Assembly: GCA_023386835.1 (NCBI GenBank)
Contig: JAEWIY010000222.1
Span: 1-29,772, forward strand
Source: Verrucomicrobiota bacterium
Lineage (GTDB): Bacteria; Verrucomicrobiota; Verrucomicrobiia; Opitutales; Opitutaceae
Direction of reading: 5' to 3'
Length of the DNA stretch: 29,772 bases
Below the pieces are notes generated by a model that searched no databases, was not told the DNA's origin, and saw only the letters and a program-made list of their open reading frames with translations. Of the stretch, positions 1 through 7,839 are shown in pieces. The position numbers and the translations under genes were made by a program. Each line of letters opens with the position of its first letter. Position 1 is the first letter of the stretch.

Positions 1-67
1 ACACCGCCCGCGTCGCGGGTGTGACCTCACGCCTCCACCTTGCGGAACCGACCGCAAGAGGGAGGTG
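1..67. other. Two adjacent inverted repeats downstream of the EEP gene
   Basis: Two potential hairpins lie just past the stop codon of the minus-strand hydrolase gene. The first centres on position 13, where CCCGCG at 7-12 mirrors CGCGGG at 14-19. The second pairs CTTGCGG (39-45) with CCGCAAG (52-58) around a six-base loop, and is extended by CCTCC (32-36) with GGAGG (61-65) across a small internal loop. Neither is followed by a T-run on either strand, so a classical intrinsic terminator is not supported. They could be a U-less 3' end structure or part of a dispersed intergenic repeat. Confidence 0.4.
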
Positions 68-92
68 ACGGACGCCGAGCCGCGAGCAGCGG

Positions 93-872
93 TCAGACGC
101 CGTCTGCGAAACAAAAGTCAGCGACGAGCACGTGATGGTCCGACGCGGGTGTCGGCACCACCTGCCAGCCCAGGCACCGCAGGGCCGGATTGAAGAAGAT
201 GTGGTCGAGCACGTACGGGCGGCGGCGCCACGTCACTTCCGTTGCCTGGACCGGCTGCAGTCCGGCGTCCGCCATCTGCGTGACGAGCGACAAGTGCTGG
301 CTGACGTTGAAGTCTCCGCCGAGCAGCAACGGCCCGGAAATCGAGCGGGCGCGCTCGGCGACCCGATCGCGCTGCGTGCGATGCTGCTCGCTACTCGCAT
401 TCAACATGAAGAACGCCAGCAGGTGAGTGTTAAGGACGGTGACGTCGCGCCCATTCAGCTGGGTGCGCGCGCCGATCAACAGGCGATCGGTCGGTGTCAG
501 CGAACGTCCCTCAAACTCAAACGGAATAGGCGGCGACGGCAGTTCCTCTCGGAAGGTGTCCACCAGCGGCGCGCGGGAGAAGATGGCCAGGCCGATGCCA
601 AAGGGCAGCTCCCGGTCGTCCGGGCGCGGGAGCGAAAAATAAGAGTGGTAGCCCGGCAGCCCCTGGCGAAGCCGCTGGTAGTTCTCATCCGAATACCGCC
701 CCTCCTGGGCCGGGCTGGCCCGTTCAACCTCCTGCAGCAGGATCACATCGGCGCGGTGGCGGGCAATTTCGGCCAAGGTGGCCTCAAGATCAATCATGCC
801 GTCACCCGGGCGGGAGTCATCCCACCCCAACCCGAACTGCATGTTGAATTGCAGGACGCGAAAGGAACTCAT
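93..872 (-). CDS. Endonuclease/exonuclease/phosphatase (EEP) family hydrolase
   Basis: This 259-residue protein belongs to the metal-dependent EEP superfamily, which hydrolyses phosphodiester or phosphomonoester bonds in nucleic acids, lipids or small phosphates. The active-site motifs appear in order: Asn10 in VLQFNMQ, Glu48 in LLQEVE, His150 in LNTHL, Asp187/Asn189 in GGDFN, Asp223-His224 in the LDHIF segment and the terminal SDHHVL at 244-249. All expected catalytic residues are present, so the enzyme should be active, but the substrate cannot be told from sequence. No signal peptide or membrane segment is seen. The ATG at 872 was chosen because the protein then begins directly with the first beta strand (SSFRVLQFN). 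An upstream in-frame start at 917 would add an Arg-rich tail unlike the family. No clear ribosome binding site is seen. The gene follows the ThyX-like gene on the same strand after an 81-base gap. Confidence 0.85.
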   Translation of the reverse strand: MSSFRVLQFNMQFGLGWDDSRPGDGMIDLEATLAEIARHRADVILLQEVERASPAQEGRYSDENYQRLRQGLPGYHSYFSLPRPDDRELPFGIGLAIFSRAPLVDTFREELPSPPIPFEFEGRSLTPTDRLLIGARTQLNGRDVTVLNTHLLAFFMLNASSEQHRTQRDRVAERARSISGPLLLGGDFNVSQHLSLVTQMADAGLQPVQATEVTWRRRPYVLDHIFFNPALRCLGWQVVPTPASDHHVLVADFCFADGV

Positions 873-953
873 GAAGCGTGGCGACGTTGAGGGTTCGCCC
901 GCACGCCGGCGCCGCAATCCTTTTATCCGCCGCCGAGGGCCCGCCTTTCTCGC

Positions 954-2300
954 CTATTCGGGCTCGGCAGTGCCCTCGACCACCCACGAACGCGCTTCGG
1001 GCACTTTTTCAAAGAAGCCGCGTAGTGCCACGCTCAGGTGTTCGGCATAACGGAAGTGCGCGCCCAAACCGGTGCGGAGTTCGGCTTCGTAGATGAACTT
1101 GTCGGCGTGCGTGCTGTGCTCGAATGGCGTCTGCGCGCCGAGGAGCAGCGAGTACAGGTAAGCCGGCGAACCGCGGTCCAATAGCTCCCGCGTCAGCGCC
1201 GCCTGGTCGTCGAGCAGGCCTTGATGCGCCGTCCGGTCGACTTCGGACGGCAGATAGAAACCGGCCTGGATGAGGGGCGTGTAACGATGGCCCGTGCGGT
1301 GGCGGTTGAGATCGCGCAGTTCCGCCAAGGCCATGTTGTTCCAGGCGAAGGTCACGCGCATCCGGCGGGTGGCGGTGCCCTGATGGCCGTAACGATTGGC
1401 GCGGTGCCGCAGCGCCTCCGCCACGTCCTGCCGTTCCGGCAACCACGGCGGTGTGGCCCGATCCACATGGACCCAGACGTCGTCCACCAACGCCCCCGTG
1501 CTCAGCCGTTCCCGGCCGAGCGCGAGGCTGGTCGCGAGTTCCTGTTCCGCCTGCTTTTGATACGAGGCCTCGCCAAAGCTGTGCCGCATCAGTCGCGGCG
1601 ACTGTTTGAGCAGCTCGTCTCGAATCAATCGTGCGGCGGCACGCGCCTCCGGCTGGGGCAACGAATCCAGGTGCTTCACCGTCTGCGCCCACATGCGGGA
1701 ACTCTGCACCAGGCCCACGTTCGTGCGCGTGGCGAACGGGATGAAGTAGCGCGCCCGGTCGAGGGCGAAGTTCTTGCGCAGCCGATTCACCACCGCCGGC
1801 TTCGCGTCGGCTGGCACGCGCACCCGCGCCGGCTCCGCCTGGGCCAGCGCATCCAGCCGGGCGTATTCAGAATGATACGACGCAAACGCCCGCGCCATCA
1901 CCTCGCGCCATCGGCCCGCCAGATCCTCCGGCACGCCCAGTTCTTCCGGGGCCGGCAGGTTGGTCGCCTCCATGGTGATGTAGCGGGTGCTCGACTCCTG
2001 CCCGTCGGCCATCGTGGCGATCTCAAAGAGCTTGTAGGCCAGCCACATCGACACGCCATCGAGTGCAATCGCCAGGCCGCCGGTCAGGCCGCCGATGGAC
2101 GCATGCCCGTAGTCGACAAACTTGAGAATCCGGTCGATCGACGCGTCCGGGTTGGAGACATCCACTTTCTCCAGGATCGCCTGCAGCCCTTCGTTGCTGC
2201 GCGAATAACGCGCCAGCACCGAGGCCAGCAATTCAGGCGTCACTTTCGGCAGATCGGCGGCGGTCGGAGGCGGGACGAGGGCAAGGCCGGTGATGCGCAT
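954..2300 (-). CDS. ThyX-superfamily protein (FAD-dependent thymidylate synthase-like), two tandem domains
   Basis: The 448-residue product resembles flavin-dependent thymidylate synthase (dUMP to dTMP with methylene-tetrahydrofolate) but is about twice the length of ordinary ThyX. The N-terminal half has a ThyX-like layout: YGHASIG at 64-70, ESSTRY at 102-107, and an ARYFIPFATRTNVG helix followed by SRMWAQTVKHLDS around 183-213. The RHR of the signature RHR-x7-S motif is missing there. The C-terminal half repeats the layout more loosely: RYGHQG near 303-308, RHRTGHRYTP at 333-342, and an EAELRTGLGAHFRYAEH segment near 405-421. It carries RHR but lacks the rest of the signature. The motif is therefore divided between two degenerate halves. 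Long ThyX relatives are known in some bacteria; whether this one makes dTMP is an open inference. ATG at 2300 was preferred to a TTG at 2315; neither has a good Shine-Dalgarno. Confidence 0.75.
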   Translation of the reverse strand: MRITGLALVPPPTAADLPKVTPELLASVLARYSRSNEGLQAILEKVDVSNPDASIDRILKFVDYGHASIGGLTGGLAIALDGVSMWLAYKLFEIATMADGQESSTRYITMEATNLPAPEELGVPEDLAGRWREVMARAFASYHSEYARLDALAQAEPARVRVPADAKPAVVNRLRKNFALDRARYFIPFATRTNVGLVQSSRMWAQTVKHLDSLPQPEARAAARLIRDELLKQSPRLMRHSFGEASYQKQAEQELATSLALGRERLSTGALVDDVWVHVDRATPPWLPERQDVAEALRHRANRYGHQGTATRRMRVTFAWNNMALAELRDLNRHRTGHRYTPLIQAGFYLPSEVDRTAHQGLLDDQAALTRELLDRGSPAYLYSLLLGAQTPFEHSTHADKFIYEAELRTGLGAHFRYAEHLSVALRGFFEKVPEARSWVVEGTAEPE

Positions 2301-2361
2301 CGAGAATGGCCGCAAAGCCTCACAAAACGCGCCGAAATGTGAAGGACGGATCGCGGCAATC

Positions 2362-2383
2362 CGCGCGACTCTTCAGCCGCGCG
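2362..2383 (-). other. Hairpin between nuoN and the ThyX-like gene
   Basis: In RNA read from the minus strand, CGCGCGGCT pairs with AGTCGCGCG (nine pairs including one G-U) around a GAAG tetraloop. The G-U pair would be an A-C mismatch on the plus strand, so the structure fits a minus-strand transcript better. It lies about 67-88 bases after the nuoN stop and about 60 bases before the ThyX-like start. No T-run follows. It may be an RNA-stabilising end structure for the nuo transcript, but this is inference. Confidence 0.35.
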
Positions 2384-2449
2384 AAGGAGACCGGAAATCG
2401 CTCCGGCCGACTGTCGACTTGAGGCGACAGGCGGGGCGAAACAGCGGGG

Positions 2450-3976
2450 TCAGCGCAGGACCAACCACTCGCCGATCGGGCCCTGGTAGAAGCCGAGGAT
2501 CACCGAAGCGAGTGCCGCAGTGGCAAGCAGAACGCCGGCGGCCAATCCCACCGGGCGCCGCACTGGAGCCGGCGGCGGCGTCTCGCCTTCGAGCACCGGG
2601 CCGCGCCAGGTCGGGAAGTAGGCGGCCTTGATCCAGCCGAAGTAGTAGTAGATCGAGACGATCACGCCGATGATCGCCACCGCCAGCAGGCCGTAGAGCT
2701 CGGCCCGGAACGCGGCCAGGAACACGAGCAGTTTGCCCATGAAGCCCGCGAGCGGCGGGATTCCGGCCAACGAGCCGAGACCGACCGCCAGCACCGTCGC
2801 GAGAAACGGATGCGTCTTCGCCAAATCGGCGTAGTGCTCCAGGTCCTGATCCGCGTCGTTGTCGCCGACGACGTGCACCATCACGCCGAAGACCGCCAGC
2901 GAGGCCAACAGGTAGGTGAAGAGGTAGAAGAAGACGGCGCCCGTCGCGAGCGGCACGCCCGCCGCCGCCGCGACAACACCAACCAACAGGTAGCCCGCGT
3001 GCGAAACACCGGACAGGCCGATGAGGCGCTTCACATTGTGCTGCGTCAGCGCCGCGATGTTGCCGAAGAGAATCGTCGCGCCGGCCATCAGCGAAAGCGT
3101 CGTGAGCGTCAGCTCCCGGTAAGGGCTAAACGCGTTGACCAGCACCAGGAGCATCGCAAAACCGGCCGCCTTCGAGGCGATGGCCAGGAACGCGGTCACT
3201 GGCGTCGGAGCCCCTTGGTAAACGTCGGGAATCCAGATCTGGAACGGGAAACCGCCAATCTTGAACGCCACGCCGCAGAGCACGAGCACGATGCCGGCGC
3301 TGGCCAGGAAGTTGCCCGGATTGTTGATGAGGAACTCGCGCAGGGCGACGAAGTTCATCGTATCCGCCGAAGCCGCACGCAAGGCCTCGCTCTGGCCGGC
3401 GACGCCGTAGAGCAGCACGATGCCGAAGAGCAACAACGCGGAGCTCAGCGCGCCCATGACCAGGTACTTCAGGCCGGCCTCGAGCGACAGCGGATTGCTG
3501 CGCGTATAACTGACGAGGATGTAGAAGCTGATCGTAATCGTCTCCAGCGCGACGAACAGCAGCACGAAGTGGTTCGCCTGGCCCAGGAGCATCATGGCTC
3601 CGGTCACCACCAGGATGATCGCGAAGAACTCGATCCGGGGCAGCCGCTGGCGAGCCAGCGCGACCGCGCCGAGAATGCTCACGCCGATCGAGGACAACAG
3701 GAAGAAGAGCCGCATGAACTGCCCGCTACCGGTGTGGCGCAGGAGTCCGTTGAACGTCTGCTGGCCAACGTAGGTCGAGTGATAGTTCAGGACAAACGCG
3801 ACCAAGATCGCGAGCTGTCCGGCAATGGCAAAGCCGGGGATCAGGTCATGGCTGCGGCGGGGCAGCACGATCTCCAGGACGAGGAGCAACAGGGCGAGGC
3901 AGCCCACCAGCAGCTCGGGAAAGATCGCCGCCCACTCGTTGGACGCGGCAGCAGCTTGGAGAATTTCGGGAGTCAT
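2450..3976 (-). CDS. nuoN: NADH-quinone oxidoreductase subunit N
   Basis: NuoN is one of three antiporter-like membrane subunits of complex I and forms a proton channel in the membrane arm. The 508-residue product is strongly hydrophobic, with about fourteen predicted membrane segments, and has the usual family length. Key residues of the channel are visible: Glu145 in FVALETITISFY, Lys239 in AFKIGGFPFQIWIPDVYQG and Lys269 in IASKAAGF. These match the conserved TM5 glutamate, TM7 lysine and TM8 lysine of the family. The segment IPDVYQGAPTPVTAF is typical of NuoN rather than NuoL or NuoM. The ATG at 3976 lies nine bases after the nuoM stop, and no Shine-Dalgarno is evident, so translation probably depends on nuoM. 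It is the last nuo gene in the cluster. Confidence 0.97.
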   Translation of the reverse strand: MTPEILQAAAASNEWAAIFPELLVGCLALLLLVLEIVLPRRSHDLIPGFAIAGQLAILVAFVLNYHSTYVGQQTFNGLLRHTGSGQFMRLFFLLSSIGVSILGAVALARQRLPRIEFFAIILVVTGAMMLLGQANHFVLLFVALETITISFYILVSYTRSNPLSLEAGLKYLVMGALSSALLLFGIVLLYGVAGQSEALRAASADTMNFVALREFLINNPGNFLASAGIVLVLCGVAFKIGGFPFQIWIPDVYQGAPTPVTAFLAIASKAAGFAMLLVLVNAFSPYRELTLTTLSLMAGATILFGNIAALTQHNVKRLIGLSGVSHAGYLLVGVVAAAAGVPLATGAVFFYLFTYLLASLAVFGVMVHVVGDNDADQDLEHYADLAKTHPFLATVLAVGLGSLAGIPPLAGFMGKLLVFLAAFRAELYGLLAVAIIGVIVSIYYYFGWIKAAYFPTWRGPVLEGETPPPAPVRRPVGLAAGVLLATAALASVILGFYQGPIGEWLVLR

Positions 3977-3985
3977 CGCGGCAGG

Positions 3986-5515
3986 TTACTGGCGGGCGAC
4001 CTCGGCGGGCGCAGTTGGCGTCACGGATGAGGAGATTGCGGTGAGCGCGTCGTTGATTGGCGTGCTGACAGACTTGGGCCAGAAACCGACCACCAAGAGC
4101 GCCGCCAGGAGAATCAGCGCCGGGAAACGCTCGGACCACGTCAGATCACGCGGCGGATGGGCCTCTGCCACACGGGCAAACGCCTCGGTTGGCGGTCCGA
4201 AGAAGACCCGCGCCACGGCGCGGAGCGCATAGATGGCCGTGAGGATCACACCCGCCACTGCGCCAACCGTCAGCGCGGGCGAAAGGTCCCAAGCCGCGAC
4301 GAAGATCGTCAGCTCACCCCAGAAGTTCGCAAAACCCGGCAAGCCGATACTCGCCATCGTGCCCGCGACAAAGAGCGCGGCGAGCACGGGAGCCTGTTTC
4401 ACCAAGCCGCCCATCTCGTCGAGGTCGAAGGTCTGGGTGCGGTGATAGATGCTCGTCGAAAGCAGGAACAGCAATGCCACCGAGAGGCCGTGCGCCACCA
4501 TCATCAGCACGACGCCACCGGCCCCCAACGTGGAGATGCAGGCCACGCCGAGGAAGGCGTACCCCATGTGCATCACCGAGCTGTAACCGACCACCTGCTT
4601 GAGGTCGCGCTGGGCGATGGTGACGAACCCAATGATCAGCACGTTGCCAATGACCGCCAGGACCGCGAGCACCATGGCCCACTGCGAGGCGCCACTGGGC
4701 AGCAGTGGCAGCGCGATCTGAACGAGGCCGTAGAGGCCGAACTTCTTCAGCACCCCGGCATGCAACATCGCCACGGAGCTTGGAGCCGCGCCGTAACCCA
4801 GCGGCGCCCATGTGTGCAGCGGCCAGAGCGACACCAACGTGCCAAAGCCGAACATGAGCAGCGCAAAGATGGTGTATTGCGAACCGGAGCTGATCGCATT
4901 GGCGGCAACCGCCTCGCGCAACGCAATCAGGTCAAACGAGCGGGCACCGCTCTGGTAATAAAGCGCGATCAAACCGAGCAGCGAGACCATCGCGCCGACG
5001 GTCAGATAGATCGTCATCTTCATGGCCGCATAGTTGCGGTCCCGCCCGCCCCAGAGACCCACCATGATGAAGGTCGGGATGAGCGCCAACTCGTGGAAGA
5101 AGTAGAAAAAGAAGATGTCGACGCTGGCGAACACACCCAACAGGCCGCCGTGCATCACGAGGAGCAGCGCGAGATAAACTTTGAGCCGCTCGGCGTTCGA
5201 CTGCAGCGCATAGAGACCCGCCGCGAAGCCCACAATCGCCGCCAGCACGAACAGCGGGAGTGAGACGCCGTTGAGACCGAGCGCCAGTGTGATCCCGAGC
5301 TGGTGCAGTCCGGTCGAGTAACGATGCAGAAAAGCGTACTCCGCACCCGCACCCGCGGGGAACTGCGTCCACAGGTAGATCGCGATGACCGCCGGCAGGG
5401 CGAACGCCACGTAGGCGAGCTTGGTCGCGAGCCGCTTCGGCAGCCCGAGCGCGATCGCCAGGGCGAGCACCAGCGGTGTCGCGATCGACACCAGAAGTAG
5501 GTCGACGGATTGCAT
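3986..5515 (-). CDS. nuoM: NADH-quinone oxidoreductase subunit M
   Basis: NuoM is the central antiporter-like subunit of the complex I membrane arm. The 509-residue polytopic protein has the normal length. The TM5 glutamate is present (Glu142 in FFHELALIP), as are the TM8 lysine region (AGVLKKFGLYG, Lys257/258) and the late-helix glutamate in FANFWGELTIF. The stretch that normally reads like K-x-P-x-x-P-x-HTWLPDAH instead reads TLVSLWPLHTWAPLGYGAAP, so the TM7 lysine position is occupied by Leu227 and the LPDAH motif is replaced. Other features are ordinary, so this looks like a lineage variant rather than a pseudogene. The start ATG shares its A with the stop codon of a 22-codon upstream frame (TGATG), and nuoM has no Shine-Dalgarno of its own. 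This suggests translational coupling. Confidence 0.96.
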   Translation of the reverse strand: MQSVDLLLVSIATPLVLALAIALGLPKRLATKLAYVAFALPAVIAIYLWTQFPAGAGAEYAFLHRYSTGLHQLGITLALGLNGVSLPLFVLAAIVGFAAGLYALQSNAERLKVYLALLLVMHGGLLGVFASVDIFFFYFFHELALIPTFIMVGLWGGRDRNYAAMKMTIYLTVGAMVSLLGLIALYYQSGARSFDLIALREAVAANAISSGSQYTIFALLMFGFGTLVSLWPLHTWAPLGYGAAPSSVAMLHAGVLKKFGLYGLVQIALPLLPSGASQWAMVLAVLAVIGNVLIIGFVTIAQRDLKQVVGYSSVMHMGYAFLGVACISTLGAGGVVLMMVAHGLSVALLFLLSTSIYHRTQTFDLDEMGGLVKQAPVLAALFVAGTMASIGLPGFANFWGELTIFVAAWDLSPALTVGAVAGVILTAIYALRAVARVFFGPPTEAFARVAEAHPPRDLTWSERFPALILLAALLVVGFWPKSVSTPINDALTAISSSVTPTAPAEVARQ

Positions 5516-5583
5516 CAGAAGTGGAAGGGGGCGGCGGCCGAACGAACGTGGCGCGGCATCAGCAGGTTGAATACACAGGTCAT
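5515..5583 (-). CDS. Putative 22-residue leader mini-cistron between nuoL and nuoM
   Basis: The spacer between nuoL and nuoM contains an ATG at 5583 followed by 21 further sense codons and a TGA at 5517-5515, whose last base is the A of the nuoM start. A strong GGAGG lies four bases upstream, immediately after the nuoL stop. The peptide starts MTCVFNLLMPRH and ends AAAPFHF; it has no recognisable domain. Its likely role, if translated, is to carry ribosomes to the nuoM start, which has no Shine-Dalgarno of its own. A functional microprotein is possible but unsupported. Confidence 0.45.
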   Translation of the reverse strand: MTCVFNLLMPRHVRSAAAPFHF

Positions 5584-5587
5584 GGCG

Positions 5588-5592
5588 CCTCC
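5588..5592 (-). promoter_or_regulatory. Strong Shine-Dalgarno GGAGG ahead of the nuoL-nuoM mini-cistron
   Basis: On the minus strand the nuoL stop runs directly into TGAGGAGGCGCCATG. The GGAGG is four bases from the ATG at 5583 and about 70 bases from the nuoM ATG, so it can only serve the mini-cistron directly. It stands out because most nuo starts here have no such site. Confidence 0.5.
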
Positions 5593-7479
5593 TCAGAACA
5601 CGCCCGCGGCGAGGCCCCAGAGGACCACCGCGCCGATCAGGAACCAGTACACATACGCGTGCAGGCTGCCGACGTGCAGCGCCCGCGCGCCCAAGCCAAA
5701 CAGACCCACCAAGCCGGCGAGCCCGCGGATGATGAGACCCGCGAGGAAGATCTGCTCGAGGAAGTTCAGCAGCATCGCGAACCGCTGCTGCACCTTCGCC
5801 ACGAAGTAGTCGTAGAACCGGTCAAACGACTCCTTCAGCATCGTAATCCCCGCGAAGACGCCGGGGGCGCGCAGCTGCAGCGCGTCGTGCACCGAAGGCC
5901 GGTAGAACAGGAGCGCCGCTCCACCGCCAACCACCAGGATCATCGAGCTCAGCAGCACCATGCTGAGCCCCTCCGCATGGGGAACCATGTCCCAGACCTT
6001 GTCGAAGGCGTGGCCATAGAGGAAGCCCAGCGGACCATGGGTGTATCCACCAAAGATGGACAACACGGCCAGCACGATCAGCGGCACCGTCATCGAAAGT
6101 CCGCCTTCATGGGCGTGCTCTGCAGCCTCGCTGCGCGGCTGACCGAAAAACGTGTAGCGCCACATGCGGACCATGTAGAAGGCCGTCAGGATCGCGGTGA
6201 AGAGCAGCAGGAAGAAGATGACGATGTTCTTTTCCTGGGCCAGGTGGAGGATCGCGTCCTTCGAATAGAAGCCCGAGAGGAACGGAAGACCCGCGATGGC
6301 CAGCACGCCGATCGTGAAGGTCACGAACGTGACCGGCATACGTTTGGCCAGCCCGCCCATCTTGAAGATGTCCTGCTCATGATGGCAGCCGTGGATCACG
6401 GAGCCAGAGCCGAGGAAGAGCAGCGCCTTGAAGAACGCGTGCGTGGTCAGGTGAAACATCGCCGCGCCCGCGCCGGCGGCGATCAGGATCTGCTCATCCA
6501 GGATCGGACCGGGACGCCGGACCGAGAGCGTGCCCAAGCCGAAGGCGGCCACCATGTAGCCGAGCTGCGAAAGCGTTGAGTACGCCAACACCTTCTTGAT
6601 GTCGCGCTGCACGACCGCGCAAATGGCGGCGTAGATCGCGGTGAGGGTGCCGACCCAGAGGATCACGTTGAGCGCATCCTCCACCATCAGGAAGTTGATG
6701 CGGCAGAGCATGTAGATGCCGGCCGCAACCATGGTGGCGGCGTGGATCAGCGCCGACACGGGCGTCGGGCCTTCCATCGCATCCGGCAACCAGACGTGCA
6801 GCGGCATTTGCGCGGACTTGCCCAGCGCACCGCAGAACAACAGCAGCGGCACCGCAGCCGAGACCACACCATGATCCTGCACCGCGAAGCGCAGCTCCGT
6901 CAGGTCGACCGTGCCGTAGGCATGGTAGCACCAGATGATGCCGAGCAGGAAACCGAAGTCACCCACGCGGTTGACGATGAACGCCTTCTTGGCCGCATCG
7001 GCCGCCTCGCGCCGCAGCGCGTAGTGGTTGATCAGCGTGTAGGAGCTGAAACCGACGAGCTCCCAGAAGACGAAAACCATGAACAGGTTGTCGGCCAGGA
7101 CGATGCCCAGCATCGAAAACATGAAGATGGACAACCCGCCGAAGAACCGGGCTCGCGCCCCGTCATCGTGCATGTAGCCGAGCGAGAACAGGTGGACGCA
7201 GAAACCAACGACACCGACGATCACGAGCATCAGCGCCGCGAGGTCGTCGACCTTGAAGCCGAGGTGGAGCGAGAAGTCACCCAACCGCAGCCACTCGAGC
7301 GAGGTCTCAAAACGGTGCCCGCCGAACGCGATCATGAGGGCGCCACCGGCCACGACGGCCGCGGCCAGGACCGAGAGGATCGACGCGAGCGCGTGCTGGC
7401 GCCGCAGGAACAGCGCGATGATCGCCGCTGACACGAGTGGCGTCAGAAGCGTGACAAGGGCAAGCTGGGCGGGCGGCAT
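5593..7479 (-). CDS. nuoL: NADH-quinone oxidoreductase subunit L
   Basis: NuoL is the distal antiporter-like subunit of complex I, carrying the long lateral helix along the membrane arm. The 628-residue length fits the family. Diagnostic features include Glu140 in FVFWELVGFSSY, the NRVGDFGFLLG segment at 170-180, Lys221 in ALGKSAQMPLHVWLPDAM, the following EGPTPVSALIHAATMV, and FYSKDAIL later in the chain. The C-terminal 130 residues contain the amphipathic helix region (FDRFYDYFVAKVQQ) and a last membrane anchor. The ATG at 7479 is preceded by a pyrimidine-rich stretch with no Shine-Dalgarno. An out-of-frame open frame stops one base before it (TGAGATG). A 51-base gap separates it from nuoK. 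Confidence 0.97.
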   Translation of the reverse strand: MPPAQLALVTLLTPLVSAAIIALFLRRQHALASILSVLAAAVVAGGALMIAFGGHRFETSLEWLRLGDFSLHLGFKVDDLAALMLVIVGVVGFCVHLFSLGYMHDDGARARFFGGLSIFMFSMLGIVLADNLFMVFVFWELVGFSSYTLINHYALRREAADAAKKAFIVNRVGDFGFLLGIIWCYHAYGTVDLTELRFAVQDHGVVSAAVPLLLFCGALGKSAQMPLHVWLPDAMEGPTPVSALIHAATMVAAGIYMLCRINFLMVEDALNVILWVGTLTAIYAAICAVVQRDIKKVLAYSTLSQLGYMVAAFGLGTLSVRRPGPILDEQILIAAGAGAAMFHLTTHAFFKALLFLGSGSVIHGCHHEQDIFKMGGLAKRMPVTFVTFTIGVLAIAGLPFLSGFYSKDAILHLAQEKNIVIFFLLLFTAILTAFYMVRMWRYTFFGQPRSEAAEHAHEGGLSMTVPLIVLAVLSIFGGYTHGPLGFLYGHAFDKVWDMVPHAEGLSMVLLSSMILVVGGGAALLFYRPSVHDALQLRAPGVFAGITMLKESFDRFYDYFVAKVQQRFAMLLNFLEQIFLAGLIIRGLAGLVGLFGLGARALHVGSLHAYVYWFLIGAVVLWGLAAGVF

Positions 7480-7530
7480 CTCAGGAAAGGAGAAAAGGCG
7501 TGAACACGGACGCGGTGGAGGGCGGGGACT

Positions 7531-7839
7531 TCAGTTGCGCAGCACGTTCAACTGCTCGACCTGGACGGTTTGGCGGCGCCGGAACAGCGCCACGATGATG
7601 GCCAGGCCGACGGCAACTTCCGCGGCCGCAACGGTCAGGATGAAGAACACGAAGACGTTGCCATCGAGCGTTCCGTTGAAGCGTGAGAACGCCACCAAGC
7701 CGACGGTTGAGGCGACGAGCATCAGCTCGAGGCACATGTAGATCACGAGTGTGTTCTTGCGGATCAACACGCCGAAGAAGCCGATCGCGAACAAGACCGC
7801 CGCGACCAACAGGTAGTGATACAGTCCGACGGTCATCAT
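7531..7839 (-). CDS. nuoK: NADH-quinone oxidoreductase subunit K
   Basis: NuoK is a small three-helix subunit of the complex I membrane arm with two membrane glutamates needed for proton transfer. The 102-residue protein shows both: Glu38 in MCLELMLVAST and Glu74 in AAAEVAVGLAI. The family hallmark GLYHYLLVAAVLFAIGFFGV is at the N terminus. Two ATG codons stand in tandem (7839 and 7836). The first overlaps the nuoJ stop as ATGA, and a GGAGG lies seven bases upstream of it inside nuoJ, so translation is coupled to nuoJ and has its own ribosome binding site. This is one of very few good Shine-Dalgarno sequences in the operon. Confidence 0.97.
   Translation of the reverse strand: MMTVGLYHYLLVAAVLFAIGFFGVLIRKNTLVIYMCLELMLVASTVGLVAFSRFNGTLDGNVFVFFILTVAAAEVAVGLAIIVALFRRRQTVQVEQLNVLRN

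Noticed and set aside
2301..2315. TTG at 2315 as start of the ThyX-like gene
   Set aside because: The GAGG upstream is too close to the TTG, and the ATG at 2300 is adequate.
2810..5263. Long plus-strand open frames across nuoN and nuoM
   Set aside because: Their products are rich in Arg, His, Gln, Asp and Glu with no known motifs, as expected for the antisense of GC-rich membrane-protein genes.
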